Shown here: positions 33,801 to 35,064 of the stretch, one piece after another
Layout of the letters: the number at the start of each line of letters is the position of its first letter
How positions within the stretch are numbered: the stretch's first letter is position 1
Source: an uncultured Prevotellaceae bacterium
Lineage (GTDB): Bacteria > Bacteroidota > Bacteroidia > Bacteroidales > Bacteroidaceae
Assembly (NCBI GenBank): GCA_902795605.1
Contig: CADBLU010000214.1
Span: 1 to 35,064, forward strand
Length of the DNA: 35,064 bases
Direction of reading: 5' to 3'
Program-made: the position numbers and the translations under genes
Notes under the pieces: generated by a model
Seen by the model: only the letters and a program-made list of their open reading frames with translations
Told to the model about the DNA's origin: nothing
The model's database searches: none

Positions 33801-35064
33801 CAGTGCTCCCTTCGGGCGTGAATGTCGTGGCCGTGTCGAAGGTGCTGGGCTGGGCGGTGAAATAGAGGGTTCCTTTGCCGCTGATCCACACCACGTAAGG
33901 ATGCAGGTTGCCGCGCAGATAGCCTCCCGTGGCATAGTGGGCCTTGGTCTTGTCCACCACAGAGGCGTCGTAGGTGGTGCCGTCCTGTCCCACGATGCTG
34001 GTGCAGCCGGCAAACATATCGGTTGAGGCGGTCACGGCGCTTGTCGTCCAGTCGGTGTCGACGGTCACGGCTTCCAGGGCGGCACATCCGCTGAACATCT
34101 CGCTCATGTCTGTGACGTTGGTGGGTTTGAACACGATGAGGTCGAGGTTGGTCAGGGATGAACAGTCCTTGAACATGCGGCTCATGGTGGTGGCGAGGCT
34201 GGAAGAGGTCTTCAGATTCTCCATCCCGCTGATGGAGGAGATGCCGGTGAAGCCTTCGAACCAGCCGTAGAAACTGGTGGCGCGCACACGGCTGAACGAC
34301 GATTCGATCATCACCTGACGCACGTCGGCGGCGATGCTGTTCCAGCCAGGCAGGGCGTTGCCGGAGTCTCTCACGTCACTGCCCGACCATATCGCCGTGA
34401 TAGTCTGCGTCTCACCATCTTCAGGCGTGAAACTGGCTCCCGCCTGTGGTATCTTATTGCGGTTGATGTTGCAGAAATAGAGCATGCCTGTATCGGCGCA
34501 CCAGATAGCGCAAGGAATATTGCCGTTCTTGAAATAGCCTGTCACAGTGCCGAGCATGCCGAACCCTGTCTTGTTGGGGTCGTAGGTGACGCCATACTCT
34601 CCCACAATGCTGGTGCAGCCTTTGAATGCGTCATTGCAACCACCGTTGGATGAGCTCCATCTGTCGACATACACGCTGACGAGATTAGAGCAACCAGAGA
34701 AGAGGTAGTGCTGCCTGACAGTATACTGGACATTGAAAGAGGTCAGGTCAAGCTCTGTCAGACTTGTGCAGTTTTGGAACATCGACTCGATGCTGGTCAC
34801 CTTGCCGATGTTGAAGCCGAGAAGGTTGAGGCTCTGAAGGCTGCTACAGCCATTGAACATCTTGTTCATCGTTGTGACGTTGCCCGTGTCGAAGTGGCTC
34901 ACATCGATATTCTCCAACAGGCTGCAATTGGAGAACATCTCCTGCATCGAGGTGACGCTGGCGGTGTTCAGATATTCCAAGCCTTCGATAGCCGTCAGTT
35001 TGGCGCAGTTGGCAAACCACGCATAAGTGCTGGTGGGTTGCACCTCTGCGAACGAATCGTCGAA
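30793..35064 (-). CDS. BspA-like leucine-rich repeat surface protein with dockerin-like end, N-terminus missing
   Basis: The frame is open to the window edge, so the protein (1,423 visible residues) is longer; the GTG at 35043 is internal. It contains about 28 copies of the DUF285/BspA repeat with the core F-D-T-S-N-V-T-x-M-x-x-M-F-x-x-C. In the last block thirteen repeats follow with a strict 26-residue period. Each of three blocks begins with a similar module (YALWC, TLYFT, FTP). Near the C-terminus are two calcium-loop-like dockerin repeats, VNGDKTVSITDVTLLVNYIL and VNGDRSISITDVTDLVNFVL. BspA-type proteins bind host and bacterial surfaces; a similar role in adhesion is inferred. There is no type IX tail. 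Confidence 0.88.
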   Translation of the reverse strand, partial: FDDSFAEVQPTSTYAWFANCAKLTAIEGLEYLNTASVTSMQEMFSNCSLLENIDVSHFDTGNVTTMNKMFNGCSSLQSLNLLGFNIGKVTSIESMFQNCTSLTELDLTSFNVQYTVRQHYLFSGCSNLVSVYVDRWSSSNGGCNDAFKGCTSIVGEYGVTYDPNKTGFGMLGTVTGYFKNGNIPCAIWCADTGMLYFCNINRNKIPQAGASFTPEDGETQTITAIWSGSDVRDSGNALPGWNSIAADVRQVMIESSFSRVRATSFYGWFEGFTGISSISGMENLKTSSSLATTMSRMFKDCSSLTNLDLIVFKPTNVTDMSEMFSGCAALEAVTVDTDWTTSAVTASTDMFAGCTSIVGQDGTTYDASVVDKTKAHYATGGYLRGNLHPYVVWISGKGTLYFTAQPSTFDTATTFTPEGSTASYEITGKWDDVKPDQYSKSPLNNADFNNSNNRRQIYDVVFEPSFSIARPTCMDNWFYGCQNLESVKGLENLNTSEVTSMLSVFDGCSSLVSIDLSPLDVSNVRSMSSMFSGCFQLKNVNLEGWNTSKVEYMSNMFANIRYSNAGLVTLDLSSFDTHNVTYMSNMFAGCHGLQTIYVGEGWDTGKVESSYDMFYNCTDLVGQDGTRFNSNYTDKTRAHYGEGGYLTLRSSEAAYALWCEEVNTLYFTYGEHFSEGGTFTPAGSDTPLTITQLWYDKEVTNCKVYSNGAGTPNWGIYNNNEEHQLKHIVIEPSFVNADLLSLRYWFYNMWYLEDITGMEYLNTTNVTDMSYMFMYGRMEHYDLSHFNTSKVTDMTGMFFNCNLLTSLDVSNFDTSNVTKMGDMFGHCSLLTSLDVSGFDTSNVTDFLSMFNGCSGLESLDVSGFDTSKANSFSMMFKDCTGLTSLDLSNFDTAQGTNFSQMFNGCKNLASLDISNFDTSNATDMSMMFYNCNNLADLDVSGFNTPNVTQMYAMFAGCRSLPVLDVSSFDTGNVTNMSAMFSNCRGLTTLDVSNFNTANVNILSSMFSYCTGLTTLDVSNFDTSNAEEMSNMFYNCSNLTELDLTSFNTEKVDAMTGMFTGCGSLHSLDLTSFNTSHVALMSEMFKDCTQLERVFVSDLWSTANVKSLYFDSRTGAFYNGTVDVFLNCPAIIGEEGTTYDDTKVSYSYAHIRTDGYLTSNKLYDAEDNSAKIATLNGEKFSVQLKDRTFYKDGTWNTLCLPFALDATQISTLLDAPEKVMTLGTSAYSAATGTLTLNFVEASAIEAGKPYIIRWTPDEAYVNDDEHNLCDPTFTSVTLSNVTADIETDNIDFLGTFAPVSLPAGDKGKLYLDNANTLHQSGNGMTVNAFRGWWQLAEGLEGSDIGDVNGDKTVSITDVTLLVNYILNKQEEGFIVANADVNGDRSISITDVTDLVNFVLNNAGNNWLNIIVNTGDASIGFVLGD

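Overview
The window looks like a chromosomal segment of a gut or oral Bacteroidales bacterium, most likely Prevotella or a close relative (Segatella-like). Support comes from Bacteroidetes-type promoters (TTG, about 19-20 bp, TAnnTTTG), BspA-type surface repeats, type IX-like C-terminal sorting tails, a lysine-type SerA, DUF1015 beside serCA, and LytTR and ECF regulators. No rRNA, tRNA, CRISPR array or intact mobile element was seen. Both ends cut through large secreted-protein genes.

Layout. 1-3.7 kb: end of a secreted protein, a bidirectional terminator, a 9-bp CTAG minisatellite, two small exported proteins and a GH5 endoglucanase. 3.8-7.8 kb (minus): serC and serA, then DUF1015 and a YigZ-type protein; serC and serA make phosphoserine from 3-phosphoglycerate. 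8.0-14.9 kb (minus): gyrA, two paralogous exported TPR proteins and a DbpA-like RNA helicase. 15.2-16.0 kb: an anti-sigma-like membrane protein and a periplasmic partner behind an ECF-type promoter. 16.2-19.1 kb: EamA transporter, truA, sugar acetyltransferase, ogt. 19.2-22.8 kb: a GH27/GH2 galactosidase pair for external galactosides. 23.2-24.1 kb: an exported protein of unknown function with a textbook promoter, convergent with a broken tolC-family gene.

25.4-27.8 kb is the most unusual part. It holds a sigma-factor gene whose coding strand almost lacks C. Divergent from it is a small operon: a 31-residue membrane peptide, a LytTR regulator and a single-pass membrane protein. 27.8-30.5 kb has a small conserved-looking protein, a TfoX-N protein and a polytopic DUF4153-like protein. 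30.5-30.8 kb is an octamer repeat array forming a large inverted repeat. 30.8 kb to the end is a giant BspA-like repeat protein with a dockerin-like C-terminus.

Main points: the C-depleted sigma gene; a tolC relic with an N-terminal deletion or frameshift and an in-frame amber codon; two ECF-type promoters with identical 16-bp geometry 14 kb apart; period-8 and period-9 repeat arrays between genes; and DUF1015 next to the serine genes. All family names come from reading the sequence; no database search was run.
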